Source of the DNA: Citrobacter sp. R56
Lineage (GTDB): Bacteria > Pseudomonadota > Gammaproteobacteria > Enterobacterales > Enterobacteriaceae
Direction of reading: 5' to 3'
Assembly (NCBI RefSeq): GCF_016811995.1
Contig: NZ_CP069160.1
Span: 1-57,699, forward strand
DNA: 57,699 bases
The translations under genes were made by a program, and so were the position numbers. The notes under the pieces were generated by a model, which saw only the letters and a program-made list of their open reading frames with translations, was not told where the DNA came from and ran no database searches. Below are positions 19,365 to 30,271 of this stretch, piece after piece. Numbering within the stretch: the stretch's first letter is position 1; the number at the start of each line of letters is the position of its first letter.

Positions 19365-19491
19365 AGTAACTCTCCTTATGCATGCCTGAAGCATTTTCTG
19401 TCTTCAGGGTATGTCATGGATGCGATTACCACGAATGTCGCCGGCACAGGAGTGCCTGCTGCCGGCGTCCCGATATCAGCCGTTCCGCTGA

Positions 19492-19932
19492 CTATTCAAT
19501 TCGCTGGAAGACTTTTTTACTGCCCTCCGGAGAGAATGCAATAACATCGTAAGCCTCTTTACGGGCCCCCATCTCCATTCCCGGGCTCCCCGCAGGCATG
19601 CCCGGGGTGGCAAGACCATAAATCCCAGAATCAGACTGCATTGCCTTATGTATCGTGGCTGCAGGCACATGACCTTCAATGATCAAATTACCAGTAACTG
19701 CGGTATGACAGCTTCTCAGCTCAGCAGGAACAGCATATTTTTCTTTCAGGGCTGACAGGGCCTGATCATTCATGACGTGGGTCCGCACCTCAAACCCGTC
19801 CTTTTCCATCGCCTTGCCCCACAGGGAACAGCAACCACAGTTTTCAGACTTGTACATGTCTATTATTTTTTCACCTGCCATTGCCGGCAGTGAAAGGCCA
19901 AAAGCCAGGGTCATTAAAATTATTTTTTTCAT
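19492..19932 (-). CDS. silG: SilG, DUF411 periplasmic metal-binding protein
   Basis: 146 residues from ATG at 19932, preceded by AGAGGTGAGT. Signal peptide up to PAMA, then the DUF411 fold with a YKSENCGCCSLWGKAM cysteine cluster and a Met-rich C-terminal loop (GMPAGSPGMEMGA). Formerly orf105 of the sil cluster and related to CusG/CopG. Likely a periplasmic Cu/Ag redox or transfer protein. It is between silA and silP on the same strand. Confidence 0.88.
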   Translation of the reverse strand: MKKIILMTLAFGLSLPAMAGEKIIDMYKSENCGCCSLWGKAMEKDGFEVRTHVMNDQALSALKEKYAVPAELRSCHTAVTGNLIIEGHVPAATIHKAMQSDSGIYGLATPGMPAGSPGMEMGARKEAYDVIAFSPEGSKKVFQRIE

Positions 19933-19985
19933 ACTCACCTCTGTATGCTATCGATATAAACCCTGACGTCAGGGTGAATTTATGC

Positions 19986-20013
19986 GAAAGGACACCCGCA
20001 GGGGTGCCCTTTC
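19986..20013 (-). other. Stem-loop between silA and silG
   Basis: On the minus strand AAAGGGCACCCC-TGC-GGGTGTCCTTT can pair with few mismatches. It lies in the 85-base gap after the silA stop and has only a short T-run. It may reduce readthrough into silG and silP or protect the silCFBA mRNA end. Confidence 0.45.
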
Positions 20014-20017
20014 AGGG

Positions 20018-23000
20018 TTATGACACGCTCTTTTTATGTCTGCGCAGCCAGATGAGTTTATAGGCGGCAGGAATAATGAACAGGGACAGCAGCGGAGCTG
20101 TGATCATCCCGCCAATCATGGGGGCCGCGATACGGCTCATTACTTCTGAACCTGCGCCGGTACCCCAGAGTATCGGCAGCAGACCCGCGATGATCACCGC
20201 CACGGTCATGGCTTTCGGCCGGACACGCAGCACGGCACCATGATAAAGGGCTTCATCAAGACCTTCCGGTGTGAACGTTTCTTTGTTTGACAGTTCCGGA
20301 TGCGCTTCAATGGCATGACGCAGATACATCAGCATGACCACGCCAAACTCTGCTGCCACACCGGCCAGGGCGATAAACCCGGTTCCGGTTGCGACTGACA
20401 TATGGAAGCCCTGCCAGTACAGGAACCATATCCCGCCAACCAGGGCGAACGGCAGACTCATCAGGATCAGCAACGCTTCATCAACCCGGCGGAACGCCAG
20501 ATACAACAGGATGAAAATGATCATCACCGTCATCGGCACCATCAGTTTAAGTTTCTTGTTGGCGTGCTCAAGCAGTTCAAACTGTCCGGAGAATGACACG
20601 CTGGTACCCGGTCTCAGCTTCACTTTCTGACTGATAGCCGTTTTAATATCATTAACCACCGACACCATATCCCTGCCGCGCGCGTCAATGTAAATCCAGC
20701 TGGCTGGACGGGCATTTTCCGTTTTCAGCATAGTCGGCCCTGAAACGACCTTAATATCCGCGACATCGCCCAGCGTGATCTGCTGCTTCATCGGGGTCAG
20801 GATCGGCATCTGTTTCAATGCATTTGGACTGTTCCGGTAATCCTGCGGATAGCGAATATTAATCGGGTAGCGGGCCACGCCTTCAACCGTTTCCCCTACC
20901 GTTGCGCCGCCGATGGCTGATGAGACAAACAGCTGTACATCACCGACAGTCATACCGTAACGGGACGCTTTTTCCCGGTTGATATCGATATCGATGTAAC
21001 GCCCGCCTTCAAGTCGCTCAGCCAGGGCAGACACCACGCCCGGCACGGTTTTGGCTACCGCCTCGATACTCTGCGCCGTCGCATCAATATCGGCCAGGAC
21101 AGTCCCTGAGACCTTGATACCTATCGGGCTTTTGATCCCGGTTGAGAGCATATCAATACGGTTACGGATTGGCGGAACCCACAGGTTTGCCAGACCCGGT
21201 AAACGGACGGTCTTGTCGAGTTCTTCAATAATCTTGTCAATCGTCATACCCGGACGCCACTGATCCTCAGGTTTGAGCTGGATCGTGGTTTCCACCATTT
21301 CAAGCGGTGCGGAATCCGTTGCGGTCTCTGCTTTACCGGTCTTGCCAAATACTGAGGCCACTTCAGGAACGCTTTTGATTAACTTGTCCGTCGTCTGCAG
21401 GAGTGCTGCAGCTTCTGCCGGAGAGACGCCAGGCAGTGTTGATGGCATATACAGCAGGTCGCCCTCATTGATCTTCGGCAGAAACTCCCCCCCCACCTGA
21501 CTCAATGGCCATATAACGGTGAAAATGGACAAGGCCGCAACCAGCAGGGTTGTTTTTGGCCAGTGGAGGACTCGCAGCAGCAATGGATGATACGCTTTGA
21601 TCAGCACCCGGTTCAGGGGGTTACTGGTCTCGGCAGGAATTTTTCCCCGGATCCAGAATCCCATCAGGATCGGAATGACAATGATGGCCAGCGCGGCCGC
21701 TCCCGCCATGGAGTACGTTTTCGTGAATGCCAGCGGGCCAAACAGACGTCCTTCCTGACCTTCCAGGGTAAAGATAGGAATAAAGGATAGGGTGATGATC
21801 AGCAGGCTGATAAACAGTGCGGGTCCCACTTCCACGGAGGCGTCGGTAATCACCTTCCAGCGGGTGGCGTTGTCAATCTGCTCACCCGGATGCTGATGAT
21901 CCCACTCCTCAAGCCGTTTATGCGCATTCTCAATCATCACAATGGCGGCATCCACCATCGCACCGACGGCAATAGCTATCCCTCCCAGCGACATGATATT
22001 GGCGTTCAGTCCCTGGAAGTGCATGACGATAAAGGCGATACACAGGCCAAGCGGCAGAGAGATAATCGCCACCAGGGCAGAACGTACGTGCCACAGGAAC
22101 AGGGCACAGACGATGGCCACCACGATAAACTCTTCCAGAAGTTTGGAACTGAGGTTATCAATCGCCCGGTCGATTAACTGGCTGCGATCGTAGGTGGTCA
22201 CGATTTCAACGCCTTCCGGCAGACTGGCCTTCAGTGTCTCCAGTTTATCCCTCACTGCCGTGATTACATCACGCGCGTTTTTACCCGACCGCAGGATCAC
22301 CACGCCGCCAGCGACTTCCCCCTGGCCGTTCAGTTCGGCAATACCACGCCGCATTTCAGGCCCGGTCTGCACGCGGGCAACATCCCGCAAATATACCGGC
22401 ACGCCGTTCTCGCCTGTTTTCAGGACGATATTATTAAAATCATCAATGCTCTGCAGATAGCCGCTGGCGCGGACCATATATTCCGCTTCGGCTATTTCAA
22501 CGGATGAACCACCGGCTTCCTGGTTAGATGATTCAAGAGCCTGTTTCACTTCGGGCAGGCTGATCCCATACTGGGACAGTTTTACCGGATTGACCTGAAT
22601 CTGGTACTGCTTCACCACGCCACCGACCGAGGCTACCTCTGCCACGTTCGGGATGGTCTTCAGTTCAAATTTCAGAAACCAGTCCTGCAAAGAACGCAGT
22701 TCTGAAAGGTCGTGTTTTCCGCTGCGATCGACCAGGGCATATTCAAATATCCAGCCCACTCCCGTGGCGTCCGGGCCGATTTCAGAACTCACACCCGCAG
22801 GCAGTTTGCCCTGAACCTGATTCAGGTATTCCAGCACGCGCGAACGGGCCCAGTACAGATCGGTCCCGTCTTCAAAAATGACATACACATACGAATCACC
22901 GAACTGTGAAAAGCCACGCACGGTTTTTGCGCCAGGTACGGACAGCATGGTGGTGGTAAGCGGATAGGTGACCTGGTTTTCTACAATCTGCGGAGCCTGT

Positions 23001-23164
23001 CCGGGATAGCTGGTTTTAATAATGACCTGCACATCTGACAGGTCAGGCAGCGCATCGACCGGCGTGTTAATTATCGTCCATGTGCCCCAGATGCTGAGAA
23101 ACAGTGCGCCCATCATGACTAGGAAACGGTTGGCGACAGAGCGCCGGATAATCCATTCAATCAT
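20018..23164 (-). CDS. silA: SilA, RND efflux pump (Ag/Cu)
   Basis: 1048 residues, full length for the CusA/SilA heavy-metal RND family. Twelve membrane helices with two large periplasmic loops. The proton-relay region near [15 protein letters not shown] in TM4 is intact, and Met-rich periplasmic positions are present. It forms the tripartite pump with SilB (adaptor) and SilC (outer-membrane channel) and expels Ag+/Cu+ from periplasm and cytoplasm to outside. The gap to silB is 10 bases. Confidence 0.95.
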   Translation of the reverse strand: MIEWIIRRSVANRFLVMMGALFLSIWGTWTIINTPVDALPDLSDVQVIIKTSYPGQAPQIVENQVTYPLTTTMLSVPGAKTVRGFSQFGDSYVYVIFEDGTDLYWARSRVLEYLNQVQGKLPAGVSSEIGPDATGVGWIFEYALVDRSGKHDLSELRSLQDWFLKFELKTIPNVAEVASVGGVVKQYQIQVNPVKLSQYGISLPEVKQALESSNQEAGGSSVEIAEAEYMVRASGYLQSIDDFNNIVLKTGENGVPVYLRDVARVQTGPEMRRGIAELNGQGEVAGGVVILRSGKNARDVITAVRDKLETLKASLPEGVEIVTTYDRSQLIDRAIDNLSSKLLEEFIVVAIVCALFLWHVRSALVAIISLPLGLCIAFIVMHFQGLNANIMSLGGIAIAVGAMVDAAIVMIENAHKRLEEWDHQHPGEQIDNATRWKVITDASVEVGPALFISLLIITLSFIPIFTLEGQEGRLFGPLAFTKTYSMAGAAALAIIVIPILMGFWIRGKIPAETSNPLNRVLIKAYHPLLLRVLHWPKTTLLVAALSIFTVIWPLSQVGGEFLPKINEGDLLYMPSTLPGVSPAEAAALLQTTDKLIKSVPEVASVFGKTGKAETATDSAPLEMVETTIQLKPEDQWRPGMTIDKIIEELDKTVRLPGLANLWVPPIRNRIDMLSTGIKSPIGIKVSGTVLADIDATAQSIEAVAKTVPGVVSALAERLEGGRYIDIDINREKASRYGMTVGDVQLFVSSAIGGATVGETVEGVARYPINIRYPQDYRNSPNALKQMPILTPMKQQITLGDVADIKVVSGPTMLKTENARPASWIYIDARGRDMVSVVNDIKTAISQKVKLRPGTSVSFSGQFELLEHANKKLKLMVPMTVMIIFILLYLAFRRVDEALLILMSLPFALVGGIWFLYWQGFHMSVATGTGFIALAGVAAEFGVVMLMYLRHAIEAHPELSNKETFTPEGLDEALYHGAVLRVRPKAMTVAVIIAGLLPILWGTGAGSEVMSRIAAPMIGGMITAPLLSLFIIPAAYKLIWLRRHKKSVS

Positions 23165-23174
23165 CGTCGTCTCC

Positions 23175-24467
23175 TCAGTGCCCTGAATGCATATTTACAG
23201 GCTGCTCAGACATTGCTGGCATACTGCTTTCTGTTTTTTCAGGGTGGCGCATACGTTCCAGCGCGCCCGTAATATTGGCTTCGGAGTCAATAAGGAACAG
23301 GCCACTGACCACCACGGTATCGCCTTCATTCAGGCCGGTGCCAATGCCGGACTGTTGCTGTGATTCATGCAGAACGTGGATCTGTTTCGGCACAAACTTG
23401 CCTTCATCATCAACAGTAATCACGCGCTGTTCTTTGCCGGTATCGATAACGGCCTGGCTTGGTATCAGCAGCATCTCCTGGCTTTGGGTATTCAGTTTGA
23501 GATAGGCATTCATGCCCGGCTTGAGAAACTCATCCTTATTAGAAACCTGGAGACGGACCTGAAGCGTGCGGGTTGTCTGATCCACGCTGGGAAGAATGTT
23601 CCATTTTTCAACATGGAATGTTTTATCCGGATAAGCCGGTACCGAAATTTCAAACTGCGACGTATCTTTCAGCAGATAGGCGATAGATTCTGGCACTGCA
23701 GCGCTGATCCAGACCGGATCCATCCCCTGAATCTGAGCCACCACCTTATCTTTCGAAATATTCATGCCGGTGCGCAGGTCAAATGCAGTAATGACACCAT
23801 CAATAGGTGCTTTAATGGTAAAACGGGTCTGGATTGTGCGGGTTGAACGCAGCCTTTGTATATCCTCTTCCGGCATACCAGCCAGACGAAGTCGCTCCAG
23901 AACCCCTTTTATCTGGGTTGGCGTACCGCCTGTACCGGATAACAGCAGGAACTCACTTTGTGCCTCAACCCATTCAGGAATGGTGATATCGATAAGCGGA
24001 GTGCCTTTCTTCACATGATCGCCAATCGTCAGGGGATACACTTTTTCGACGAAACCGTCAGAACGCGCCTGCACAATGACAAACTGATACTCGTTATAAC
24101 TGACATTAGCCGGGATTGTCTGAGAATAATTCAGCATTCCTCGCGTGACTTTTTGCGTTTTTAATCCCAGATTCTGAACCTGGGTTGGATCGATACGGAT
24201 CCCGCCACTGCTTTTATCGCCACTTTCATCAGCATATTTCGGCACCAGGTCCATATCCATAAAGGGAGATTTTCCGGGTTTATCAAATTTGGTATCCGGT
24301 TTCATCGGGTCATACCAGAAAAGTACCTTTTTCTCCGGTGCCTTTTGTTCTGCTGGTACTGTTTTTTGTGATGAGTTTACATACTGCCAGGCAGTAACCG
24401 ATATCAGCCCTCCTGCTATGAGGCTGCTGATAATTATTGCAGCATATTTTATCTTTAAAGAAGCCAT
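23175..24467 (-). CDS. silB: SilB, periplasmic adaptor of the SilCBA pump
   Basis: 430 residues from [11 protein letters not shown] at 24467 (an in-frame earlier Met is 12 bases upstream). An N-terminal membrane anchor is followed by the heavy-metal binding domain ([13 protein letters not shown]...MDMDLVPKY) and hairpin, lipoyl and beta-barrel domains of the CusB family. The C terminus is Met/His-rich ([15 protein letters not shown]). It links SilA to SilC and accepts metal from SilF. Confidence 0.94.
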   Translation of the reverse strand: MASLKIKYAAIIISSLIAGGLISVTAWQYVNSSQKTVPAEQKAPEKKVLFWYDPMKPDTKFDKPGKSPFMDMDLVPKYADESGDKSSGGIRIDPTQVQNLGLKTQKVTRGMLNYSQTIPANVSYNEYQFVIVQARSDGFVEKVYPLTIGDHVKKGTPLIDITIPEWVEAQSEFLLLSGTGGTPTQIKGVLERLRLAGMPEEDIQRLRSTRTIQTRFTIKAPIDGVITAFDLRTGMNISKDKVVAQIQGMDPVWISAAVPESIAYLLKDTSQFEISVPAYPDKTFHVEKWNILPSVDQTTRTLQVRLQVSNKDEFLKPGMNAYLKLNTQSQEMLLIPSQAVIDTGKEQRVITVDDEGKFVPKQIHVLHESQQQSGIGTGLNEGDTVVVSGLFLIDSEANITGALERMRHPEKTESSMPAMSEQPVNMHSGH

Positions 24468-24503
24468 ACAATTTCTCACTGAAAAATCAAAACACCTGGC
24501 ATA

Positions 24504-24549
24504 TGCGCCCGAACATTCACAGTAATCCCTTAATGAATGTTCAGGCGCA
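24504..24549. other. 16-bp stem-loop between silF and silB
   Basis: TGCGCCCGAACATTCA and TGAATGTTCAGGCGCA pair over 15 of 16 positions with a 14-base loop. There is no T-run. It fills most of the 109-base silF-silB gap. Such intercistronic hairpins often set different amounts of neighbouring proteins, here abundant SilF versus scarce SilB/SilA. Confidence 0.65.
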
Positions 24550-24576
24550 CTGGATGTATTCGCTCCGGACTGTTAA

Positions 24577-24930
24577 TCAGGATTGCGTAACGTTAATGCT
24601 TTTGAGTAAGGAGATATTGCCCTGCTGAATAAACGAGAAATCGACATGATTGCCGGTTTTCAGGGCATTGATAGCGTCGTCTGCATTAACAAAAGTGAAG
24701 CGCATGGTCATTGCAGGCCAGCCCACCGCCGGGATTGCTTCGTGCGAAATGGTAATCTTTTTACTATTCATATCAATGTCTTTAACGATACCGGTGCCCT
24801 TGATAACCTGCTGTACCGAAGCATCACTGGCAGCATTCATATCGCCATGCTGATGTGTTTCAGCATGAAGACCGGCAGAAAACATGACAGAGAAGGCACC
24901 AAATAAAACGGCTTTAAGTGAATTACGCAT
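24577..24930 (-). CDS. silF: SilF, periplasmic Ag/Cu chaperone
   Basis: 117 residues with a signal peptide (to AGLHA), then the CusF OB-fold. Metal-site residues are visible: a His in ITISHEAIPAVGWPAMTM, with the Trp and the two Met of WPAMTM. It carries Ag+/Cu+ to SilB. Second gene of silCFBA. Confidence 0.94.
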   Translation of the reverse strand: MRNSLKAVLFGAFSVMFSAGLHAETHQHGDMNAASDASVQQVIKGTGIVKDIDMNSKKITISHEAIPAVGWPAMTMRFTFVNADDAINALKTGNHVDFSFIQQGNISLLKSINVTQS

Positions 24931-24958
24931 TTTTAATTTCCTGATTAATTGACTAAAT

Positions 24959-26344
24959 TTACTCTACCCAACCGCCACCCAGCGCGGTAAACAGATTAAT
25001 TTCGTTAACCTGTCGGGAATAGGTAAGATCGAGAATGGTTTGCTGCGTCGCGAAGAGGGAACGTTCTGCATCCAGCACTTCGATGTAACTGACAGCACCA
25101 CTTGCATACAATCCTCTGGCACGCTGTAGAGTTATCTGAAGTGAATCAAGATAACGCTGCTGTGACTCAAGTTGCTGGCTAAGGCTGTCGCGCAGCGCAA
25201 GCGTGTCGGAAACATCCTTAAAGGCTGACTGAATTTTTTGTTCGTAATTAACCACCGACTGTTGCTGGCGAATTTCAGCCAGCTTCAGATTGGCTTTGTT
25301 CCTGCCAGCATTAAAAATAGGAATTTCAATTTTAGGAATAAAATTCCACATGCCACTTCCTGACGTGAAGAGGCTGGACAGCTCCGTACTGCTTGCGGAG
25401 AGACCACTGGTCAGGGTAATGGACGGGAAAAAGGCCGCTCGTGCTGCGCCAATATTGGCATCAGCTGCTTTCAGCTGATACTCCGCTTCCATAATATCCG
25501 GGCGCTGCAGCAAAATGTGTGACGACAGATTTGGTGGCAATTTTACTGGTGCGATCTCCCCACCTTTCATCCCTTTTTCTGACGGAACTGCGCGGTACGT
25601 TCCCAGCACCAGTTGCAGGGCATTGTTTGCCTGAGCCAGATCGCCTTCTCGTTTGGCTATTTCGGCGCGGGTACTTTCGATTTGCCCCCTGGCCTGTTCA
25701 AGCGCCAGAACGTTCGTACTCCCGGTCACCAGTTGTTGCTCAACGAATGCATAAGATTGTTCATAATTTTTCAGCGTTTCCCGCGCAATACGGAGTTGTT
25801 CGTACGCCAGTTGCTGGCTGAAATAGCTCTGTGAAACGTTGGAGACCAGCAGGATGTGTACGGCACGACGGGCTTCTTCGCTGGCAAAGTAGTTCTGGCG
25901 ATCAGCCTCACTCATGTTCTTAAGTTTGCCAAAAAAATCGAGCTCATAGCTGAGCTCCAGACCCGCGTCGTACTCCTGTGTGGTCGGTTTGTCACCTTTC
26001 AGACCACCGCTGTATGTGATCCCGGATGAGGCATTCAGTTGGGGATAACGATCTGCATCCGTGACGTTGAACTGGGCCCGGGCCTCTTCAACCTTCAGGG
26101 CAGCCATTCTCAAATCACGGTTATTATTCAGAGCTTCAGTAATCAGCCTTGTAACCTGGGGATCGACAAAAAAGTTACGCCAGCCTGTATCCTGATAACT
26201 ATTCACTGCGGGTGTCAGGCTGTTACGGGACAGTGAAAACTGCTGGGGTACCGGTGCTGCGGGCTGCTGATATTCAGGCGCAAGCGACACACAGCCTGCC
26301 AGGATGAATATCGTGCTAATACTGAGTAATTTTAATTTGAACAT
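24959..26344 (-). CDS. silC: SilC, outer-membrane channel of the SilCBA pump
   Basis: 461 residues from ATG at 26344; the frame extends upstream but only this start gives the lipoprotein signal (LLSISTIFILAGC, lipobox LAGC). TolC/NodT family with two outer efflux repeats. It forms the exit duct for SilA. First gene of the leftward silCFBAGP operon, controlled by the dyad at 26447-26464. Confidence 0.94.
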   Translation of the reverse strand: MFKLKLLSISTIFILAGCVSLAPEYQQPAAPVPQQFSLSRNSLTPAVNSYQDTGWRNFFVDPQVTRLITEALNNNRDLRMAALKVEEARAQFNVTDADRYPQLNASSGITYSGGLKGDKPTTQEYDAGLELSYELDFFGKLKNMSEADRQNYFASEEARRAVHILLVSNVSQSYFSQQLAYEQLRIARETLKNYEQSYAFVEQQLVTGSTNVLALEQARGQIESTRAEIAKREGDLAQANNALQLVLGTYRAVPSEKGMKGGEIAPVKLPPNLSSHILLQRPDIMEAEYQLKAADANIGAARAAFFPSITLTSGLSASSTELSSLFTSGSGMWNFIPKIEIPIFNAGRNKANLKLAEIRQQQSVVNYEQKIQSAFKDVSDTLALRDSLSQQLESQQRYLDSLQITLQRARGLYASGAVSYIEVLDAERSLFATQQTILDLTYSRQVNEINLFTALGGGWVE

Positions 26345-26446
26345 AACGCTTCTCGTCCAGGCAGACCTGGTAAATGGTTCAAATGAAGTCCAGATTATTG
26401 ATAGGGGTACTTTACCGGACGCACTCTGTTTGTCGGGTGACAGGAT

Positions 26447-26464
26447 AATGACAATGTTGTCATT
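26447..26464. promoter_or_regulatory. SilR operator between silC and silR
   Basis: AATGACAA-TG-TTGTCATT is a perfect dyad of the CusR/SilR type. It lies in the 189-base divergent gap between silC (start 26344) and silR (start 26534) and probably controls both. Confidence 0.85.
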
Positions 26465-26533
26465 TTTGCTGTAATCCGTTGATAACGATCGTGGGAACAA
26501 TAGAATGACATTAGCAGCCAGCCGGGGAGCAAG

Positions 26534-27214
26534 ATGAAAATATTGATCGTCGAAGACGAAATTAAAACTGGTGAATATCTCAGCAAGGGGCTTACAGAGG
26601 CAGGGTTCGTCGTGGATCATGCTGATAATGGTCTGACCGGATATCATCTTGCCATGTCAGCCGAGTATGATTTAGTCATTCTGGATATCATGCTGCCTGA
26701 TGTGAACGGCTGGGATATCATCCGCATGTTGCGCACAGCCGGAAAGGGAATGCCGGTCTTACTGCTGACGGCCCTTGGCACGATCGAACACAGGGTCAAA
26801 GGACTTGAGCTGGGAGCGGACGATTATCTGGTAAAACCCTTTGCGTTTGCTGAACTGCTCGCCCGGGTAAGGACCCTCCTCAGGCGGGGAAACACGATGA
26901 TCACGGAAAGCCAGCTTAAAGTGGCTGACCTCTCGGTTGATCTCGTATCCAGAAAAGTCAGCCGCGCCGGGAACCGCATTGTACTCACCAGTAAAGAGTT
27001 CAGCCTGCTGGAATTCTTCATTCGCCATCAGGGAGAAGTTCTTCCCCGCTCCCTGATTGCCTCTCAGGTCTGGGACATGAATTTTGACAGCGACACTAAC
27101 GCGATTGATGTCGCAGTAAAGCGTCTCCGCGCTAAAATAGACAACGATTACGCGACAAAGCTGATCCAGACAGTGCGGGGCGTGGGCTACATGCTGGAGA
27201 TCCCGGATGCATAG
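26534..27214 (+). CDS. silR: SilR response regulator
   Basis: 226 residues. Receiver with VEDE, phospho-Asp51 (VILDIML) and LVKPF, then an OmpR-type winged helix ([31 protein letters not shown]). Activates silC and silE operons through TGACA-type dyads. The silS start overlaps its end by 8 bases. Confidence 0.94.
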   Translation: MKILIVEDEIKTGEYLSKGLTEAGFVVDHADNGLTGYHLAMSAEYDLVILDIMLPDVNGWDIIRMLRTAGKGMPVLLLTALGTIEHRVKGLELGADDYLVKPFAFAELLARVRTLLRRGNTMITESQLKVADLSVDLVSRKVSRAGNRIVLTSKEFSLLEFFIRHQGEVLPRSLIASQVWDMNFDSDTNAIDVAVKRLRAKIDNDYATKLIQTVRGVGYMLEIPDA

Positions 27215-28682
27215 CAAACCGTCCAGACGACCTTTCTCACTCGCTCTGCGGCTGACCTTTTTTATCAGCCTGTCCACAATACTGGCGTTTATCGCCTTTA
27301 CCTGGTTTATGCTGCATTCTGTTGAAAAGCATTTTGCTGAGCAGGATGTCAGCGATCTGCAACAAATCAGCACCACACTAAACCGTATACTGCAGTCTCC
27401 GGTTGATCCGGATGAAAAAAAAATAAGCAAAATAAAGGAATCGATTGCCAGCTACCGTAACGTTGCTCTTTTGCTACTTAATCCCCGGGGAGAGGTGCTG
27501 TACAGCTCTGTGCAGGGCGCAGCTTTACGCTCTGCCGTGAATTCAGCCGATTTTAGCGAGCATAGCCGTGCACGGGATGTCTTTCTCTGGACGGTGGAGG
27601 ATCCTGCGAGACCGATGGATACCGGGTCCGGAATGAAGATGGAAACATACAGGATTATCGCCTCCTCTGGTCAGGCGATATTTCAGGGTAAACAGCAGAA
27701 TTATGTCATGCTGACTGGCCTCTCCATTAATTTCCATCTCCATTACCTCGATGCACTGAAAAAAAATCTGATTGCGATTGCCGTCGTGATAAGCCTGCTG
27801 ATTGTTCTTATTATTCGAATAGCTGTCCGTCAGGGGCACCTGCCCCTTCGTAATGTCAGCAATGCCATTAAAAACATCACCTCCGAGAATCTTGATGCAC
27901 GGCTGGAACCGACACGCGTACCCATTGAGCTGGAGCAGCTGGTTATCTCGTTCAATCATATGATTGGAAAGATTGAGGATGTCTTTACCCGCCAGGCCAA
28001 TTTCTCTGCCGATATCGCGCACGAGATCAGAACGCCCATCACCAACCTTGTTACGCAAACTGAAATCGCACTGAGTCAGGATCGAACGCAGAAGGAACTC
28101 GAAGATGTCCTCTACTCCAGCCTTGAAGAGTATAACCGGATGACCAAAATGGTCAGCGATATGCTGTTCCTGGCACAGGCGGACAATAATCAGCTGATAC
28201 CTGACAGGGTTCGGTTTGATCTCAGAGCGGAAGTCATGAAAGTCTTCGAGTTTTTCGAAGCCTGGGCCGAAGAACGTAATATTATGCTCAAATTTAACGG
28301 TATGCCCTGTCTGGTTGAGGGAGATCCACAAATGTTCAGAAGAGCTATTAATAACCTGTTATCCAATGCTCTGCGTTATACCCCAGAGGGACAGGCAATC
28401 ACCGTCTCAATAAGAGAGCAGGAGAGTTTTTTTAATCTTGTGATTGAAAATCCGGGGAAACCAATCCCTGAAGAGCATTTATCAAAGCTGTTTGATCGTT
28501 TTTATCGGGTGGATCCGTCCAGACAACGAAAAGGAGAAGGCAGCGGCATCGGCCTTGCGATTGTGAAGTCAATCGTGGAAGCACATCACGGAAGAGTGCA
28601 GGTGGAATCGGACGTACGCTCAACTCGTTTTATCTTATCCGTGCCCAGACTTGAGAAAATGATTCCGGAAACCCAATACTGA
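27207..28682 (+). CDS. silS: SilS sensor histidine kinase
   Basis: 491 residues. Membrane segments at about 14-36 and 187-205 enclose the periplasmic Ag/Cu sensor. HAMP, then HisKA with [12 protein letters not shown] (His272), and HATPase with [13 protein letters not shown] and GSGIGLAIV. No disruption seen. Phosphorylates SilR. Mutations here are the known route to derepressed silver resistance; the sequence alone does not tell whether this copy is altered. Confidence 0.94.
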   Translation: MHSKPSRRPFSLALRLTFFISLSTILAFIAFTWFMLHSVEKHFAEQDVSDLQQISTTLNRILQSPVDPDEKKISKIKESIASYRNVALLLLNPRGEVLYSSVQGAALRSAVNSADFSEHSRARDVFLWTVEDPARPMDTGSGMKMETYRIIASSGQAIFQGKQQNYVMLTGLSINFHLHYLDALKKNLIAIAVVISLLIVLIIRIAVRQGHLPLRNVSNAIKNITSENLDARLEPTRVPIELEQLVISFNHMIGKIEDVFTRQANFSADIAHEIRTPITNLVTQTEIALSQDRTQKELEDVLYSSLEEYNRMTKMVSDMLFLAQADNNQLIPDRVRFDLRAEVMKVFEFFEAWAEERNIMLKFNGMPCLVEGDPQMFRRAINNLLSNALRYTPEGQAITVSIREQESFFNLVIENPGKPIPEEHLSKLFDRFYRVDPSRQRKGEGSGIGLAIVKSIVEAHHGRVQVESDVRSTRFILSVPRLEKMIPETQY

Positions 28683-28695
28683 GAATAAAGATTTA

Positions 28696-28713
28696 AATGA
28701 CAAAGATGTCATT
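28696..28713. promoter_or_regulatory. SilR operator upstream of silE
   Basis: AATGACA-AAGA-TGTCATT is a perfect 7-base inverted repeat of the SilR/CusR type, starting 14 bases after the silS stop and 237 bases before silE. Confidence 0.8.
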
Positions 28714-28932
28714 AGCCTGTCATGCAGCAAACAGAAGCCATTCGATATAATTAGTGCAACTTATCAGGAAGTCTGGATTGCTTCATCAATACCCGGCGTC
28801 AGAGTACGCCAGGGAATGAATATCCAGTCCCCTCCCGGAGAAATAAACACTGCCGAACCTGTTTCAGTTATGGAACTGAAAACACCGGTTGTACTTCCCC
28901 GGACATTACTAATTCAGAAATGGAGATTTATC

Positions 28933-29364
28933 ATGAAAAATATCGTATTAGCATCCTTGCTGGGCTTTGGTTTAATTTCTTCGGCCTGGGCCACTGCAAC
29001 CGTGAATATTCATGAACGCGTCAACAATGCACAGGCTCCTGCTCACCAGATGCAGTCTGCTGCGGCTCCTGTCGGGATCCAGGGGACTGCTCCTCGTATG
29101 GCCGGTATGGACCAGCATGAACAGGCCATTATTGCTCATGAAACCATGACGAACGGATCGGCGGATGCGCACCAGAAAATGGTGGAAAGTCATCAGAAAA
29201 TGATGGGAAATAACACTGTATCCACGCCCGTTTCGTCAACGTCTTACGCTGCGATGGATGAGCATGAAAGAGCAGCGGTTGCCCACGAATTCATGAATAA
29301 CGGTCAGTCCGGCCCACATCAGGCCATGGCCGAAGCGCACCGCCGTATGAGCAATGCAGGCTGA
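28933..29364 (+). CDS. silE: SilE, periplasmic silver-binding protein
   Basis: 143 residues from ATG at 28933 with GGAG upstream; earlier in-frame Mets give no signal peptide. Signal sequence to SSAWA, then a disordered, His/Met-rich chain with repeats such as MDQHEQAIIAHETMTNG, HQKMVESHQKMMG and MDEHERAAVAHEFMNNG. Binds several Ag+ ions and buffers them for SilF/SilCBA. Own promoter with a SilR box; terminator follows. Confidence 0.95.
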   Translation: MKNIVLASLLGFGLISSAWATATVNIHERVNNAQAPAHQMQSAAAPVGIQGTAPRMAGMDQHEQAIIAHETMTNGSADAHQKMVESHQKMMGNNTVSTPVSSTSYAAMDEHERAAVAHEFMNNGQSGPHQAMAEAHRRMSNAG

Positions 29365-29439
29365 ATGCGACTGTAGTATCCGTGCTTTTACCCTTTCCTT
29401 GATAGATTATTCCTTAACCGGATATGTTGTGACATTTTT

Positions 29440-29462
29440 GCCCCCATCTGGGGGCTTTTTTA
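29440..29462 (+). terminator. Terminator after silE
   Basis: GCCCCC-ATCT-GGGGGC followed by TTTTTT. A strong Rho-independent terminator 75 bases past the silE stop. Confidence 0.9.
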
Positions 29463-29511
29463 TCTGACTCAGCTACAATTAACCGGTACCTACCTGAAAA
29501 GGACTTATTTT

Positions 29512-29862
29512 ATGAAAATCAAAAACACCTTTTTTGTAATATTAATGTTATCCCTGCCAGCCATTTCCGCTGAGCATTCGGACATGAAAATGTCAGATAT
29601 GCACTCATCGGCATCGTCACAGGAATATATGGCTGGCATGAAAGACATGCATGACAAAATGATGGCCGCCGTTAATGAGCCCGACCCCGACAAGGCCTTT
29701 GCAAAAGGTATGATCGCACACCATGAAGGAGCAATCGCAATGGCGGAAACTGAGCTCAAATACGGAAAAGATCCGGAAATGAGAAAGCTCGCGCAGGACA
29801 TCATTAAAGCTCAAAAAGGTGAAATTGAGCAGATGAATAAATGGCTTGGTAATCAAAAATAA
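29512..29862 (+). CDS. DUF305 (CopM-like) periplasmic metal-binding protein
   Basis: 116 residues. Signal peptide to PAISA, then the DUF305 ferritin-like helical fold with Met/His motifs: MKMSDMHS, DMHDKMM, FAKGMIAHHEGAIAMAETELKYG. The HHEGAIxMA motif is diagnostic. CopM-type relatives bind Cu and Ag in the periplasm. It has its own upstream region after the silE terminator and a terminator behind it, and forms the right edge of the sil-pco island. Confidence 0.85.
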   Translation: MKIKNTFFVILMLSLPAISAEHSDMKMSDMHSSASSQEYMAGMKDMHDKMMAAVNEPDPDKAFAKGMIAHHEGAIAMAETELKYGKDPEMRKLAQDIIKAQKGEIEQMNKWLGNQK

Positions 29863-29938
29863 TGGTTGCGGAAATATGATGTTGCGCGTACAGTCAGAGT
29901 GTTCCCGGGCACGGGAGCCTGTTAATCGTTAATTAATC

Positions 29939-29965
29939 AAAACCCGATTCATTTCGGGTTTTTCC
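29939..29965 (+). terminator. Terminator after the DUF305 gene
   Basis: AACCCGA-TTCATT-TCGGGTT followed by TTTC. It lies 77 bases after the stop. The remaining DNA from here to 30271 holds no gene that I can see. Confidence 0.75.
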
Positions 29966-30271
29966 TTTTAAATCCTCCAACGTTTGTACTGCACCGAGTG
30001 AAATTCACCTGAGCCAATTCTGCTTGCCGATTATTTCGACGGGAATTGCTAATTTTAATTAAGCCTCTGTTTTAAAATTGTTTCTTATGCCTGGGTTCGA
30101 CAGGGGGGCTCGTCCTGTTCTCTGGTCATGCGCAATGGCAATTCGCAGTCAGGGCTCAAGACTGCTTTTACCTATTTTTTAACAGAAAATTCCTGAACCA
30201 GATACTTGCCGGAAACATCATCTGCTGTTCATCTCGACCAATAAAATGAAGGTATCACTCTCCTTTGAAAC

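Larger units (their letters stand above)
8090..29862. other. Copper/silver resistance island (pco-sil)
   Basis: Complete gene order pcoE2-S-R-D-C-B-A, pcoE1, pcoG, DUF2933, silP-G-A-B-F-C, silR-S-E, DUF305, matching the combined sil-pco island known in Enterobacteriaceae and Tn7-like elements. Every key gene is full length with intact motifs. No transposon ends are visible at either border: IS66/rpn debris lies on the left and AT-rich DNA with the HNH gene on the right. Confidence 0.92.

Noticed and set aside
26345..26647. Extended 562-aa SilC
   Set aside because: The extra N terminus crosses the divergent promoter and silR; the start at 26344 gives a proper lipoprotein signal.
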